IMG/VR virus record: IMGVR_UViG_3300021962_006679
Span: 1-64,000 of that record
DNA from: a virus
DNA: 64,000 nucleotides
Direction: 5' to 3' (one strand)
In this document: positions 32,189 through 39,815 of the stretch, piece by piece
Position numbering within the stretch: the stretch's first letter is position 1
Layout of the letters: each line of letters opens with the position of its first letter
Notes under the pieces: generated by a model
What the model was told of the DNA's origin: nothing
The model's database searches: none
Seen by the model: the letters and a program-made list of their open reading frames with translations, nothing else
Position numbers and translations under genes: made by a program

Positions 32189-32551
32189 ATGCCAATATCA
32201 ATTACAAATGTAACAGGAACATTTAAGCCATTACATGCTGGCGTTCTTGTAAGACAGATGAAATTCGATCAAATTACCACCAGTGGTGGAATTATTATTC
32301 CTGGCGATGATGGAGAGCTTAGAGGCATTCATCCACGCTGGGCAGAAGTTATTGCTATTGGTCCAGAGCAGACTGATGTAGTAATTGGCCAATGGGTATT
32401 AGTAGCACATGGTCGCTGGAGTAGGGGATTTACTCTCAATGGCGAAACATGTAGAACTGTAGACCCCAAGGACATATTAGGCGTAAGCGACGAAAAGCCT
32501 GTGGAAGATTTTGCACCTCCAACTATGGGACATGCGAGAGATGAGCACTGA
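32189..32551 (+). CDS. GroES-type co-chaperonin
   Basis: The 120-residue protein follows GroES: FKPLHAGVLVRQMKFDQITT, the mobile-loop GGIIIP (residues 33-38), GIHPRWAEVIAIGPEQTDVV, GQWVLVAHGRW, and the end VDPKDILGVSDE. It would cap host GroEL, the job of gp31 in T4 (needed for capsid protein folding). The C-terminal extension FAPPTMGHARDEH is not in GroES. The start is 1 bp after the previous stop. Confidence 0.82.
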   Translation: MPISITNVTGTFKPLHAGVLVRQMKFDQITTSGGIIIPGDDGELRGIHPRWAEVIAIGPEQTDVVIGQWVLVAHGRWSRGFTLNGETCRTVDPKDILGVSDEKPVEDFAPPTMGHARDEH

Positions 32552-32663
32552 AGAAATTCTTAAACACAATGTAAGAGAATTACAAGAGCAACTCCAAAAA
32601 GCATATATTAGAATTAAAGAACTAAACGAAGAATTAGAACTTGAGAGAAACAAAACTCGTTAA
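32541..32663 (+). CDS. Small coiled-coil protein, 40 aa
   Basis: MSTEEILKHNVRELQEQLQK then AYIRIKELNEELELERNKTR shows a clear heptad pattern. It overlaps the GroES-like end and the FkbM start. Short proteins of this type are common in T4-like marine phages. The SD is GCGAGAG, which is weak. Confidence 0.6.
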   Translation: MSTEEILKHNVRELQEQLQKAYIRIKELNEELELERNKTR

Positions 32664-33408
32664 TACCAGACATGGTAACATGTTTATTTACAGTAATGAT
32701 CCAACTATCGGCAAGAGTTTGGAGCATTATGGCGAGTATTGCTATCCTGAAATAGAATTGTTATTGCCATTTTTAAACTCTGAAAGTTTTGTAATAGACA
32801 TTGGGGCTAATATCGGCACTCATACAGTTGCACTTGCACCACATGTAAGCAGACTAGTAGCCTTTGAGCCTGATCCTGAAAATCTAGATTTATTACAAAA
32901 AAATTGTGCTATGCAAGATAGCAAGGTAGCCAAGCGAATTAGTGTTAATCCTTTTGCTCTTAGCAATGAACAATTAATGGTTTCTACACAATTTGATTAT
33001 GGAAAGACTAAAATAGTTCCTGGTGGCGATATTGTTACGGTGCCATTGGACGATATCAAAGGCTTCCCTCGTATTGATTTGATTAAGATAGATGTTGAGG
33101 GTATGGAATACAATGTACTGCTTGGTGCTAAAAATACACTAATGTATTTTAGGCCAATACTGTTTATTGAAATGCAAGATGCCAGTATGAACAGCCTTGT
33201 GTTTGACTTTTTGGACAGTTTAGGCTATAATATGTTTTGGGCTCCATGTGCTACATATAATCCAAATAATCACAAAGGTAACACTGAAGATATATTTGGC
33301 AAGCAGCATGGCGTCCTCAACTGGCTTTGTACACCATATCAGGTTAGTACCGGGCTAGTGCCAGTAACAGACAGAACAGACACTATAGAGAAAGCAGTGC
33401 TTAGATGA
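32641..33408 (+). CDS. FkbM-family methyltransferase
   Basis: The protein has VIDIGANIGTHTVALAPHVS (the SAM-binding motif I), VAFEPDPENLDLLQKNC, IDLIKIDVEGMEYNVLLGAK and RPILFIEMQD, all FkbM signatures. FkbM enzymes O-methylate sugars or small molecules, which fits glycan modification here. The start is probably TTG 32641, because the TRHGNMFIYSNDPTIG segment is part of the family. ATG 32680 would remove part of it. Confidence 0.82.
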   Translation: MRETKLVNTRHGNMFIYSNDPTIGKSLEHYGEYCYPEIELLLPFLNSESFVIDIGANIGTHTVALAPHVSRLVAFEPDPENLDLLQKNCAMQDSKVAKRISVNPFALSNEQLMVSTQFDYGKTKIVPGGDIVTVPLDDIKGFPRIDLIKIDVEGMEYNVLLGAKNTLMYFRPILFIEMQDASMNSLVFDFLDSLGYNMFWAPCATYNPNNHKGNTEDIFGKQHGVLNWLCTPYQVSTGLVPVTDRTDTIEKAVLR

Positions 33409-34322
33409 AAGAACTTTGGACAGAGAAGTACAGGCCAGACAATCTAGAAGGGTATGTGTTTAGAGATGATGCTCAAAAGCACCAGGTAGAAGGCTGGATC
33501 AAAGCAGGTGCTATTCCACACTTGCTGTTTAGCGGTGCACCTGGCGTGGGCAAGACTACGCTAGCAAAGATTCTTATCAAACAACTACAAGTAAACGATC
33601 TGGATGTGTTAGAGATTAATGCAAGCCGTGAGAATAGTGTTGACGCTGTTAGGGAAAAGATTACCAACTTCGTAGCAACTATGCCCTTTGGTGACTTTAA
33701 AGTTGTGCTACTTGATGAAGCAGACTATATCAGTCCAAACGGACAGGCAGCATTGCGTGGTGTTATGGAAACCTATTCAAGCACTGCAAGGTTTATCCTA
33801 ACTTGTAACTATCCAAACAAAGTTATTCCTGCACTGCATAGCAGATGCCAGGGCTTTCACATTGAGAAGATTGATACAACAGAGTTTACTGCTCGCATTG
33901 CAACAGTGCTCGTAACAGAAGGCGTGGAAATTGATATTGATACACTGGACAGTTATGTAAAGGCTACCTATCCAGACTTGCGTAAGTGTATCAATCTTGT
34001 ACAGATGAACACTGTAGACGGCAAACTAGTACGCCCGCAGGAATCAGACAGTGCAATGGCTGACTATAGGCTGGCAGTTGTAGACCTGTTTAAGGAAGGT
34101 AAACTACTTGAGGCTCGCAAACTCCTATGTAGCCAGGTTCGTGCAGATGAAATGGATGAACTGTTCCGCTGGATGTATGACAATCTGGAACTGTGGAGTA
34201 GCACACAAGAAGGACAGGATCAGGCAGTGTTGATTATTGCAAAAGGGTTGCGTAACATTCCGCTTGTAGCAGATCAAGAGATTAACTTGGCTGCTACTCT
34301 TGTTGAACTATGTCAGATATAA
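33405..34322 (+). CDS. gp44: Sliding-clamp loader large subunit (T4 gp44-like AAA+ ATPase)
   Basis: The 305-residue protein is a replication factor C-type ATPase: LWTEKYRPDNLEGYVF at the N-terminus, Walker A FSGAPGVGKTT (residues 42-52), Walker B VVLLDEADYIS, sensor 1 RFILTCNYPNK, and the SRC motif ALHSRCQGFH. It loads the gp45 clamp onto DNA. The small subunit gp62 and the clamp gp45 are not in the window. The ATG overlaps the FkbM stop. Confidence 0.93.
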   Translation: MKELWTEKYRPDNLEGYVFRDDAQKHQVEGWIKAGAIPHLLFSGAPGVGKTTLAKILIKQLQVNDLDVLEINASRENSVDAVREKITNFVATMPFGDFKVVLLDEADYISPNGQAALRGVMETYSSTARFILTCNYPNKVIPALHSRCQGFHIEKIDTTEFTARIATVLVTEGVEIDIDTLDSYVKATYPDLRKCINLVQMNTVDGKLVRPQESDSAMADYRLAVVDLFKEGKLLEARKLLCSQVRADEMDELFRWMYDNLELWSSTQEGQDQAVLIIAKGLRNIPLVADQEINLAATLVELCQI

Positions 34323-35278
34323 ATCTTTTTAATAGACTTAAATTTGGTGATAGTTTTTGTGTATTGCCTTTCATTCATAAGCATGTGGATACAGGAGGTG
34401 AACGACGTTTATGTTGTAATTCTGAACAATCTGTAACACAAGATAGAATAAACAAAGTACGTCAGTTGATGTTAGCAGGTAATCCAGTAAGTGAATGTGA
34501 AAATTGCGTAGATTGTGAATCCACAAATAAAATAAGTGAAAGACAAAATCAGTCTAAAGATTGGTTAAAAAATACAGATATTAAAAACTGGATCCAAAAT
34601 TGCACTGAGGTAAGTTACGATTTCAGATATAGTAATCTTTGCAACCTAAGATGTCAAACATGCGGCCCCCGTGCTAGCAGTGCTTGGGCGGAATTTTTGC
34701 AAAAAAATGATGTGTATAAAAATTGGGAACCGGATAGTATTGATATAAATCCAGATGCTAAACGCATCTATCTCGCCGGAGGTGAACCCTTTCTTATTAA
34801 GTCTTTTAGTAGAGCTCTAGATAGTGTTACTAATACCAATTGTGAAATAGTAGTAAACACAAATGCTACTATTTTAACAAATCATATGATTGAAGCATTA
34901 TCTAGATTTACAAATGTTTGCTTTGTGTTAAGCATAGATGGCATAGGGCCTGTAATAGAACAAATACGCACCGGCTGTAATTGGAAAACAATACAGGATA
35001 ATATAGTTAAACTCAGGAATAGACTTAATCCTAGTTTTATGGTCAACACGGTTTTACAAAAAGATAACATAGACGATATACCTAATATTGCAAATTGGAT
35101 TGACAGTCAAAATTTATCTAATTGGCACGTAACTGTTTTAACTAATCCTAAGCAGTATCATTATAGTCTTTATAAAGGTATACCAAATTGGGATGAATTA
35201 TGGTCAAAACACTGTGTACAAGCTAATCAGCAAGCACAGTCTGCTCTTAAAACAGTCTATAAAAATTTGTACATATAG
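34310..35278 (+). CDS. Twitch-type radical SAM protein
   Basis: The 322-residue protein has the cluster motif SNLCNLRCQTCGPRASSAW (CxxxCxxC form) near residue 115, AGGEPFL as the GGEP-type SAM motif, and an N-terminal Cys-rich stretch (RRLCCNSEQ, CENCVDCES) that may hold auxiliary clusters. Proteins of this type occur in marine T4-like phages with no known substrate. It overlaps the clamp-loader gene by 13 bp. Confidence 0.82.
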   Translation: MSDINLFNRLKFGDSFCVLPFIHKHVDTGGERRLCCNSEQSVTQDRINKVRQLMLAGNPVSECENCVDCESTNKISERQNQSKDWLKNTDIKNWIQNCTEVSYDFRYSNLCNLRCQTCGPRASSAWAEFLQKNDVYKNWEPDSIDINPDAKRIYLAGGEPFLIKSFSRALDSVTNTNCEIVVNTNATILTNHMIEALSRFTNVCFVLSIDGIGPVIEQIRTGCNWKTIQDNIVKLRNRLNPSFMVNTVLQKDNIDDIPNIANWIDSQNLSNWHVTVLTNPKQYHYSLYKGIPNWDELWSKHCVQANQQAQSALKTVYKNLYI

Positions 35279-35871
35279 CGGCCCATTATACTCTGGCGTA
35301 GGTTACAAGGTATAGGATCACATCTATGCCAAGCAAATGCATCCACACGCATTATCCAACTGAAGTTTGGACGAAACGGAAACCGTTTTATTTCGTTATT
35401 TTGTTCGTCTGTTATACTTGTTCCCCATTGTTCACCACCGTCACAGAACATATATATCTGCCAGGCAGTATCTATCGTATGAGCATCATAGTGATTGTTA
35501 ACACCATAACCTTTATAGTCTTCCCATAAACTAGCAGTGGTCCAGCGATCTCCCTTGTACTCAAGTCCTTCTAAACCATATACTGCCTGTTGTATGTCTG
35601 TATGCTCCATAAAGTTATGAAAGTAATCCATCCAAAACTCTATGTCTCCGCTCTCAGGTATGTATATTGCTCTATTTTGATTAAAGCCTTCTGGGTTTTT
35701 GCGTGTCATTTGTGTAGCCATATCTGGCCAGTTTTGCATACAAAGCTCGTACAGTTCAGGATGCAGTGTGTCCTCAATAACTACATGCCAATAGGGTTCC
35801 CATTCCACAGTGGCTTGTTGTAGTTTTGCAACAGTATATTTTCTATATTTTTCCCAAGAAATGGTAGACAA
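35257..35871 (-). CDS. 2OG-Fe(II) oxygenase-like protein
   Basis: The start is TTG at 35871, with AGGA about 9 bp upstream. An earlier Met at 35994 would overlap the divergent gene and lacks an SD. The core NNHYDAHTIDTAWQIYMFCD has an H-x-D pair and the later AWHRCDPIPCNLRQSIMGRY supplies the distal His and Arg, the pattern of Fe(II)/2-oxoglutarate dioxygenases common in marine phages. The substrate is unknown. It converges with the radical SAM gene, overlapping by 22 bp. Confidence 0.68.
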   Translation of the reverse strand: MSTISWEKYRKYTVAKLQQATVEWEPYWHVVIEDTLHPELYELCMQNWPDMATQMTRKNPEGFNQNRAIYIPESGDIEFWMDYFHNFMEHTDIQQAVYGLEGLEYKGDRWTTASLWEDYKGYGVNNHYDAHTIDTAWQIYMFCDGGEQWGTSITDEQNNEIKRFPFRPNFSWIMRVDAFAWHRCDPIPCNLRQSIMGRYMYKFL

Positions 35872-35892
35872 ATTTATATCCTGTGTTATTAT
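35865..35892 (+). promoter_or_regulatory. Sigma70-like promoter, overlapping a divergent one
   Basis: TAGACA (35865-35870), a 16-bp spacer and TATTAT (35887-35892) serve the gene at 35928. On the other strand TATAAT with a 17-bp spacer to a weak TTGGTC would serve the oxygenase gene. Confidence 0.55.
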
Positions 35893-35927
35893 AAGTGAAT
35901 TGTTAACAAGGACCAAAAGGATCGAAC

Positions 35928-36668
35928 ATGGCCCGTAATGATTACAATAGTACTTATGATGTCCGCGACGTAATGGCAGCGAGTGTGATGGCATATCGCA
36001 TCAATGGTGATGAATACTGTGCTTTTACAGTAGGTGATGACGTTTGGACTGGCAGGGAATCGACTGAATACCGTATTGTTAAACAGGCAAACAAGCATCT
36101 GATGCAGTATAGTATGACAGATATGCAAGTGCCGGTAACTATTAGTTATCCAGTGGGCAACTATTATTTTGATATTGAAGCTGATGAGGAAGACTATGCT
36201 GTAGCAGACGAAATGATCAGCTACTACAGTGGGCTTATGCTCAAGGCAATTAGCGGTAAAATTAACGAGTTTGAAGAGCGTGTACTGGGACTTATAAAGA
36301 CCGGCACAGTTTCTGTTAAAGACTTTGGTATTATTGCAAGTCTTCCCAAGAGTTATTTCCGTAGTTTGGAACGGGATGAGGTAGAAGAAAAGCAACGCCA
36401 GTTAAGTGACACTAGCGAGTTTATAGGACAAATTGGTCACACTGTTGATTTGATTATTAGAGTATTGCGGTGTAATTATATACAGAAACTGAGCTGCTAT
36501 GTTGTTAATGCAGTCCATAACGGCAACCTAGTTGTATTTTTTACCAGTACTGGAGAGTTTGAAAACATAGATAGTGTTAGGGTTAGGGCTCGTATAAAGC
36601 GGCACCAAACCAGTTCATATCATGGTGGTAAAGAAACTGTTTTAAATTATGTCAAAAAGATGGCATAA
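35928..36668 (+). CDS. Hypothetical protein, 246 aa
   Basis: The start is ATG with AAGGATCGAAC upstream. The N-terminus STYDVRDVMAASVMAYRING and the centre EADEEDYAVADEMISYYSGL suggest a mixed fold. The C-terminal third has VVNAVHNGNLVVFFTSTGEF and basic RVRARIKRHQTSSYHGG, possibly nucleic-acid binding. Not recognised. It is followed by a structured RNA. Confidence 0.75.
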   Translation: MARNDYNSTYDVRDVMAASVMAYRINGDEYCAFTVGDDVWTGRESTEYRIVKQANKHLMQYSMTDMQVPVTISYPVGNYYFDIEADEEDYAVADEMISYYSGLMLKAISGKINEFEERVLGLIKTGTVSVKDFGIIASLPKSYFRSLERDEVEEKQRQLSDTSEFIGQIGHTVDLIIRVLRCNYIQKLSCYVVNAVHNGNLVVFFTSTGEFENIDSVRVRARIKRHQTSSYHGGKETVLNYVKKMA

Positions 36669-36674
36669 AAGTTA

Positions 36675-36770
36675 TTAATACCAATCTCGGTATTAACACA
36701 AGGGTAGCTATGCCCGCTGACGGCCAGCCCAGAGGGTCAAACACTAAGAGGGTGTGAGGGCGAAAATAGC
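36675..36770 (+). ncRNA. Unidentified structured RNA element
   Basis: Several stems fit together. TTAATACC/GGTATTAA (36675-36696) is a separate hairpin. GCTAT/ATAGC (36707-36711 with 36766-36770) continues as GCCC/GGGC (36712-36715 with 36758-36761) to form a closing helix. Inside are GCTG/CAGC (36716-36728) and ACACT/GGTGT (36741-36755). A terminator follows at 36790. It could be a small RNA or a 3' UTR switch. It fits no riboswitch or ribozyme consensus that I know. Confidence 0.5.
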
Positions 36771-36789
36771 AATTACGATAAACGGAAAA

Positions 36790-36813
36790 AAGCTCGTTTA
36801 GGCGGGCTTTTTT
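36790..36813 (+). terminator. Rho-independent terminator
   Basis: AAGCTCG pairs with CGGGCTT around TTTAGG, followed by TTTTTT. It closes the structured RNA just before the next promoter. Confidence 0.9.
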
Positions 36814-36825
36814 CATCTTAAATGG

Positions 36826-36853
36826 TTGACGTTATCGTATTCTATGCTAATAT
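36826..36853 (+). promoter_or_regulatory. Early-type promoter with extended -10
   Basis: TTGACG at 36826-36831, a 16-bp spacer ending TGC, and TAATAT at 36848-36853. Confidence 0.8.
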
Positions 36854-36885
36854 GATAATATAGAAACTAAACAAGGACCAGACAA

Positions 36886-37143
36886 ATGCTCGGAATGAAA
36901 TTTACAAATTCTAAAGACCTAGACTTTGATGTCCTAATGCCAGGGATTGTTGATGCTTGGTTTTCCTCTAACACTCCAGATGACATTGTTAGGATTTTTG
37001 AAACTGCAAGTGGCGATTTCGACTTATGGATAGGCCGCCAACAGTTTGCCGCTTTCGAAACATTTGAAGACGCCAAGCGTCATGCAGAGTGTTTCGTTAC
37101 CGTAGAAATTACAGCAGAAGATTTAGGAGTTAAATTGATATGA
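36886..37143 (+). CDS. Hypothetical protein, 85 aa, with a replaced 3' end
   Basis: AAGGACCAGACAA precedes the ATG. The protein reads MLGMKFTNSKDLDFDVLMPG with FDLWIGRQQFAAFETFEDAK and ends VTVEITAEDLGVKLI. The last 35 bases before the final codons (37096-37130) recur exactly at 38619, where the same frame ends DLGVSPI. This suggests that the original end was displaced by the restriction-modification cassette. Function unknown. Confidence 0.72.
   Translation: MLGMKFTNSKDLDFDVLMPGIVDAWFSSNTPDDIVRIFETASGDFDLWIGRQQFAAFETFEDAKRHAECFVTVEITAEDLGVKLI
37096..37130 (+). repeat. Left copy of a 35-bp perfect direct repeat
   Basis: Identical to 38619-38653. It encodes VTVEITAEDLG, and its TTAGGAG also acts as SD for the restriction-enzyme-like gene. 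Confidence 0.95.
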
Positions 37144-37718
37144 ACGAAATTCAAAAAGTAGCAGATTACATTAATACTCATATGGACTTTCCTAGATTTG
37201 CAAGATTATGTGTTGCTTTAGGAAGTCAAGTAAATGATGCCCAATTACGTTTTATAAAAGCATTGGTTTTTGAACGTAGTATGGAACAATATTCTAAAGG
37301 TAAAATTAAGTTTGTAGGTGAAGAAGGGTGTGACCTTATTATACCAGAGTTAAATGTAAGAGTAGAACAAAAGTATACTGAAGACGCTTTGTTTACGCCT
37401 AAAAAAAAGACTCTCAGAGAAAACACTAAGAGTATTAAACTTATGAACAGTATGGGGACCAATACCCATAATAAGTTGCCGGAAACCTATGCTGATTATT
37501 TAATTTTTATTGGGAACCAGGCAGCAATGTTATTCTCTAAACAAGATTTAGAGCAACATTTACAGGTTGGAGGAGATGGCATAAGTGCTAATATCCCGAC
37601 ACGCAAAGGAATCCTACTTGCATCGCCTATAGACATGGATGCTAACAATCAGACTCAAATAGATTTTATTTCAGGATTTATGAAGTATATTGACAGTTAC
37701 ATACAATCTGTTAAATAA
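37140..37718 (+). CDS. Putative PD-(D/E)xK restriction endonuclease
   Basis: The 192-residue protein has GCDLIIPELNVRVEQKYTED, which fits the D...ExK metal-binding core (Asp, then Glu-Gln-Lys) of PD-(D/E)xK nucleases, and TYADYLIFIGNQAAML as the following strand. It overlaps the upstream stop (ATGA) and precedes a DNA methyltransferase by 7 bp, the normal layout of a type II restriction-modification pair. The family assignment is by motif and context only. Confidence 0.6.
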   Translation: MNEIQKVADYINTHMDFPRFARLCVALGSQVNDAQLRFIKALVFERSMEQYSKGKIKFVGEEGCDLIIPELNVRVEQKYTEDALFTPKKKTLRENTKSIKLMNSMGTNTHNKLPETYADYLIFIGNQAAMLFSKQDLEQHLQVGGDGISANIPTRKGILLASPIDMDANNQTQIDFISGFMKYIDSYIQSVK

Positions 37719-37725
37719 TATAGAT

Positions 37726-38592
37726 ATGTATAAAGTAGAAAACAAAGATTGCATTCAAGGCCTTAAAGATCTTGGAGATGGATCAATTGATTTAATATTC
37801 ACTGATCCTCCATATGGAATTGACGGTGATAAATTAGATGCACACTACAACCGAGACGAAAGCAATGTAGTTCCTGGTTATGTTGAAGTGGCTCTCGAAA
37901 CTTATGGAGAATTTAGTAAAAACTGGATTACAGAATGTGCTCGTGTTTTAAGGCCAGGCGGCAGTATGTACATAGTCAGTGGATATACTAATTTACATCA
38001 TGTGCTAAATGCACTACATAGTACAGATTTACAAGAAGTTAATCATATAATTGCAAAATATACATTTGCTGTTAGTACTACAAAAAAATGGGTTAGTAGT
38101 CATTATCATGTATTATTTTGGGCAAAGCCTGATAAGGGAAAACAAAAGAGAACATTTAACACGAACGTTTTCTATACAGACCAAAAAGACAGTTATCATG
38201 ATAGACTTACAGTCCAGGACTTGCCACGAGATTATAAACCTGGCCAGATAAAAAACAAAAACCAATTAAGTGAAGAGTTTATCAAGAAATTTATTTTATA
38301 CAGTTCTAACAGAGGCGACACTGTACTAGATCCTTTTTGTGGAGGATTTACTACAGCACGTACAGCATTAAGGTATGGACGCAAATTTGTAGGTTTTGAA
38401 TTAAATAGCAATGCGTATAATGCATTTTTACCTACCCTAGATAATGTAATATCTATGGAAGATCCTATACCTGAACAACCAAATCCAGAAGAACTAGCAA
38501 GAAGAGAAAAGATGCGAGAAGGTTGGCGGGCTGATAGACGTAAGCGTAAGGAAAACCCTGTATATGATCCTGGAGGCGTTTTTAAAACTTAA
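37726..38592 (+). CDS. DNA adenine-N6 / cytosine-N4 methyltransferase
   Basis: The start is ATG 37726 (MYKVENKDCIQGLKDLGDGS). The 288-residue protein has the catalytic motif IV FTDPPYG near residue 29 first and the SAM motif VLDPFCGGFTTARTALRYGR near residue 208 later, the beta-class order (type II M.MunI-like). DPPY indicates amino-methylation of adenine or cytosine. It would protect DNA against the adjoining nuclease, or mark phage DNA on its own. Confidence 0.9.
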   Translation: MYKVENKDCIQGLKDLGDGSIDLIFTDPPYGIDGDKLDAHYNRDESNVVPGYVEVALETYGEFSKNWITECARVLRPGGSMYIVSGYTNLHHVLNALHSTDLQEVNHIIAKYTFAVSTTKKWVSSHYHVLFWAKPDKGKQKRTFNTNVFYTDQKDSYHDRLTVQDLPRDYKPGQIKNKNQLSEEFIKKFILYSSNRGDTVLDPFCGGFTTARTALRYGRKFVGFELNSNAYNAFLPTLDNVISMEDPIPEQPNPEELARREKMREGWRADRRKRKENPVYDPGGVFKT

Positions 38593-38618
38593 AATTGGTT
38601 GACAATACACATAAACAT

Positions 38619-38653
38619 GTTACCGTAGAAATTACAGCAGAAGATTTAGGAGT
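38619..38653 (+). repeat. Right copy of the 35-bp direct repeat
   Basis: Identical to 37096-37130. The frame continues GVSPI then stop, so this copy looks like the original 3' end of the 85-aa gene. The bases just before it hold TTGACA but no good -10. Confidence 0.95.
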
Positions 38654-38676
38654 AAGCCCAATTTAGTAGCACCTTA

Positions 38677-38684
38677 GATAAATA
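38677..38684 (+). promoter_or_regulatory. T4-type late promoter box placed for a leaderless mRNA
   Basis: GATAAATA ends 5 bp before the ATG at 38690. No SD. Confidence 0.6.
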
Positions 38685-38689
38685 GATGC

Positions 38690-39211
38690 ATGAAACACAT
38701 GCATCATATTATCCCAAAACACGCAGGTGGCACTGACGATTCTAGTAATTTAATAGAACTTACTATAGAAGAACATTCAGAAGCACATCGTAACTTGTAT
38801 GAACAGTATGGCAGACAAGAAGATTATCTTGCCTGGAAAGGACTTGCTGGATTAATAGGCAAGGAAGAAATGTTAAAAGCAAAACTTTCGTTAAACTCGT
38901 CTCGTCCTGGAAAATTAAATACCTTTTATGGCATGAAACACACAGAAGAAACCAAACGCAAAATATCAGAGAAGAAAAAAGGCGTTAGTATTAAAATGCC
39001 TCCAAAGTCTAAAGCACACAAGAAGAAACTTTCTGAGGCCAGACGTGCAATGGCTAAACGCTATGTTTTTGAGCATAAGGATGGCAGCACATTTACGGGC
39101 ACGACTCGTGAACTTTCTGAGATCACCGGCTCAAATCCAGCAGAACCATGGAAGTTAGTTGTTGGGCAATATAAGACACACAAGGGCTGGAAACTGATTG
39201 ACTCATTGTAG
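38690..39211 (+). CDS. NUMOD3/HNH homing-type endonuclease
   Basis: The 173-residue protein begins with an HNH nuclease half (HHIIPKHAGGTDDSSNLIEL, EEHSEAHRNLYEQYG) and then NUMOD3 DNA-binding repeats (NTFYGMKHTEETKRKISEKK, KSKAHKKKLSEARR), ending with a small NUMOD-like region (HKDGSTFTGTTRELSEITGS). Free-standing enzymes of this build promote their own spread in T4-like phages. It stands 37 bp after the right repeat of the restriction-modification cassette. Confidence 0.9.
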   Translation: MKHMHHIIPKHAGGTDDSSNLIELTIEEHSEAHRNLYEQYGRQEDYLAWKGLAGLIGKEEMLKAKLSLNSSRPGKLNTFYGMKHTEETKRKISEKKKGVSIKMPPKSKAHKKKLSEARRAMAKRYVFEHKDGSTFTGTTRELSEITGSNPAEPWKLVVGQYKTHKGWKLIDSL

Positions 39212-39225
39212 ATTCATGCTATTAT
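39198..39225 (+). promoter_or_regulatory. Early-type promoter with extended -10
   Basis: TTGACT at 39198-39203, a 16-bp spacer ending TGC, and TATTAT at 39220-39225, directly ahead of the ATG at 39231. That leaves room for only a very short leader. Confidence 0.75.
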
Positions 39226-39230
39226 AAAGT

Positions 39231-39815
39231 ATGATAGAAAATAAGACAAAAATAATACTAACCGATTGTGATGGCGTACTTTTGAACTGGGAGTACGCCT
39301 TTAATATTTGGATGGAAGGTCATGGATATTCCATGGTCGAGAACGGAAAGTTCATTTATAACATAGCAAAACGCTATGGCATAGAGCCTGAAGAAGGTGT
39401 TAAATGCATCCGCTTTTTTAATGAAAGTGCTACTATAGGCTTTCTACCAGCATTACGAGACGCAGAACATTATGTGCGTTTACTAGGTAACCTGGGATAT
39501 AGATTCCATGTTATTACAAGTTTGAGCAAAGATCCCAACGCACAGAGATTGCGTACACGCAACCTAGAAAAACTGTTTGGTAATGTGTTTGATAAGTTCA
39601 TATACCTTGATACTGGTGAAGACAAAGATACTGTCCTAGCAGAGTATAAGGATAGTGGATTGTTATGGGTAGAAGACAAACCTGCAAATGCTGAAGTTGG
39701 TCTCGAAATGGGATTGCGGAGTGTGGTCATGGAACACGCCTTCAATTTACATTATGAAGGCGTGGCTCCGTTTGTTAAGAATTGGGCTGATGTATATAAA
39801 CTAATTACTAATTAG
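39231..39815 (+). CDS. HAD-superfamily phosphatase / 5'-nucleotidase-like
   Basis: The 194-residue protein has KIILTDCDGVLLNWEYAFNI, the DxD motif I of HAD phosphatases, VITSLSKDPNAQRLRTRNL as motif II region, and LLWVEDKPANAEVG as motif IV. Similar phage proteins act as nucleotidases. With the promoter -10 box ending 5 bp before the ATG, the mRNA would be nearly leaderless. It converges with the next gene by 4 bp. Confidence 0.78.
   Translation: MIENKTKIILTDCDGVLLNWEYAFNIWMEGHGYSMVENGKFIYNIAKRYGIEPEEGVKCIRFFNESATIGFLPALRDAEHYVRLLGNLGYRFHVITSLSKDPNAQRLRTRNLEKLFGNVFDKFIYLDTGEDKDTVLAEYKDSGLLWVEDKPANAEVGLEMGLRSVVMEHAFNLHYEGVAPFVKNWADVYKLITN

Larger units (their letters stand above)
37131..38653 (+). 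mobile_element. Putative inserted restriction-modification cassette
   Basis: The segment between and including one 35-bp repeat copy holds an endonuclease-like gene and a DNA methyltransferase. Removing 37131-38653 restores an uninterrupted 85-aa-type gene ending DLGVSPI, so the unit seems to have entered the 3' end of a gene and rebuilt it. No transposase or terminal inverted repeats are seen. The adjacent NUMOD/HNH gene may have provided the cut. Confidence 0.6.

Noticed and set aside
31914-32201. Long antisense frame over the Ala/Pro-rich gene
   Set aside because: It mirrors the low-complexity GCA/GCT/CCA stretches of the plus-strand gene. It has no SD and no plausible domain.
36707-36770. 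Hammerhead ribozyme or known riboswitch in the structured RNA
   Set aside because: CTGACGG and CGAAA resemble parts of a hammerhead core, but A9 is changed and only five bases separate the would-be stem III from the core, too few for stem I. No riboswitch consensus that I know fits.
38599-38626. Promoter TTGACA at the right repeat
   Set aside because: The -35 is perfect, but no acceptable -10 follows at 16-18 bp, and the transcript would enter the displaced gene end. It may be a relic.
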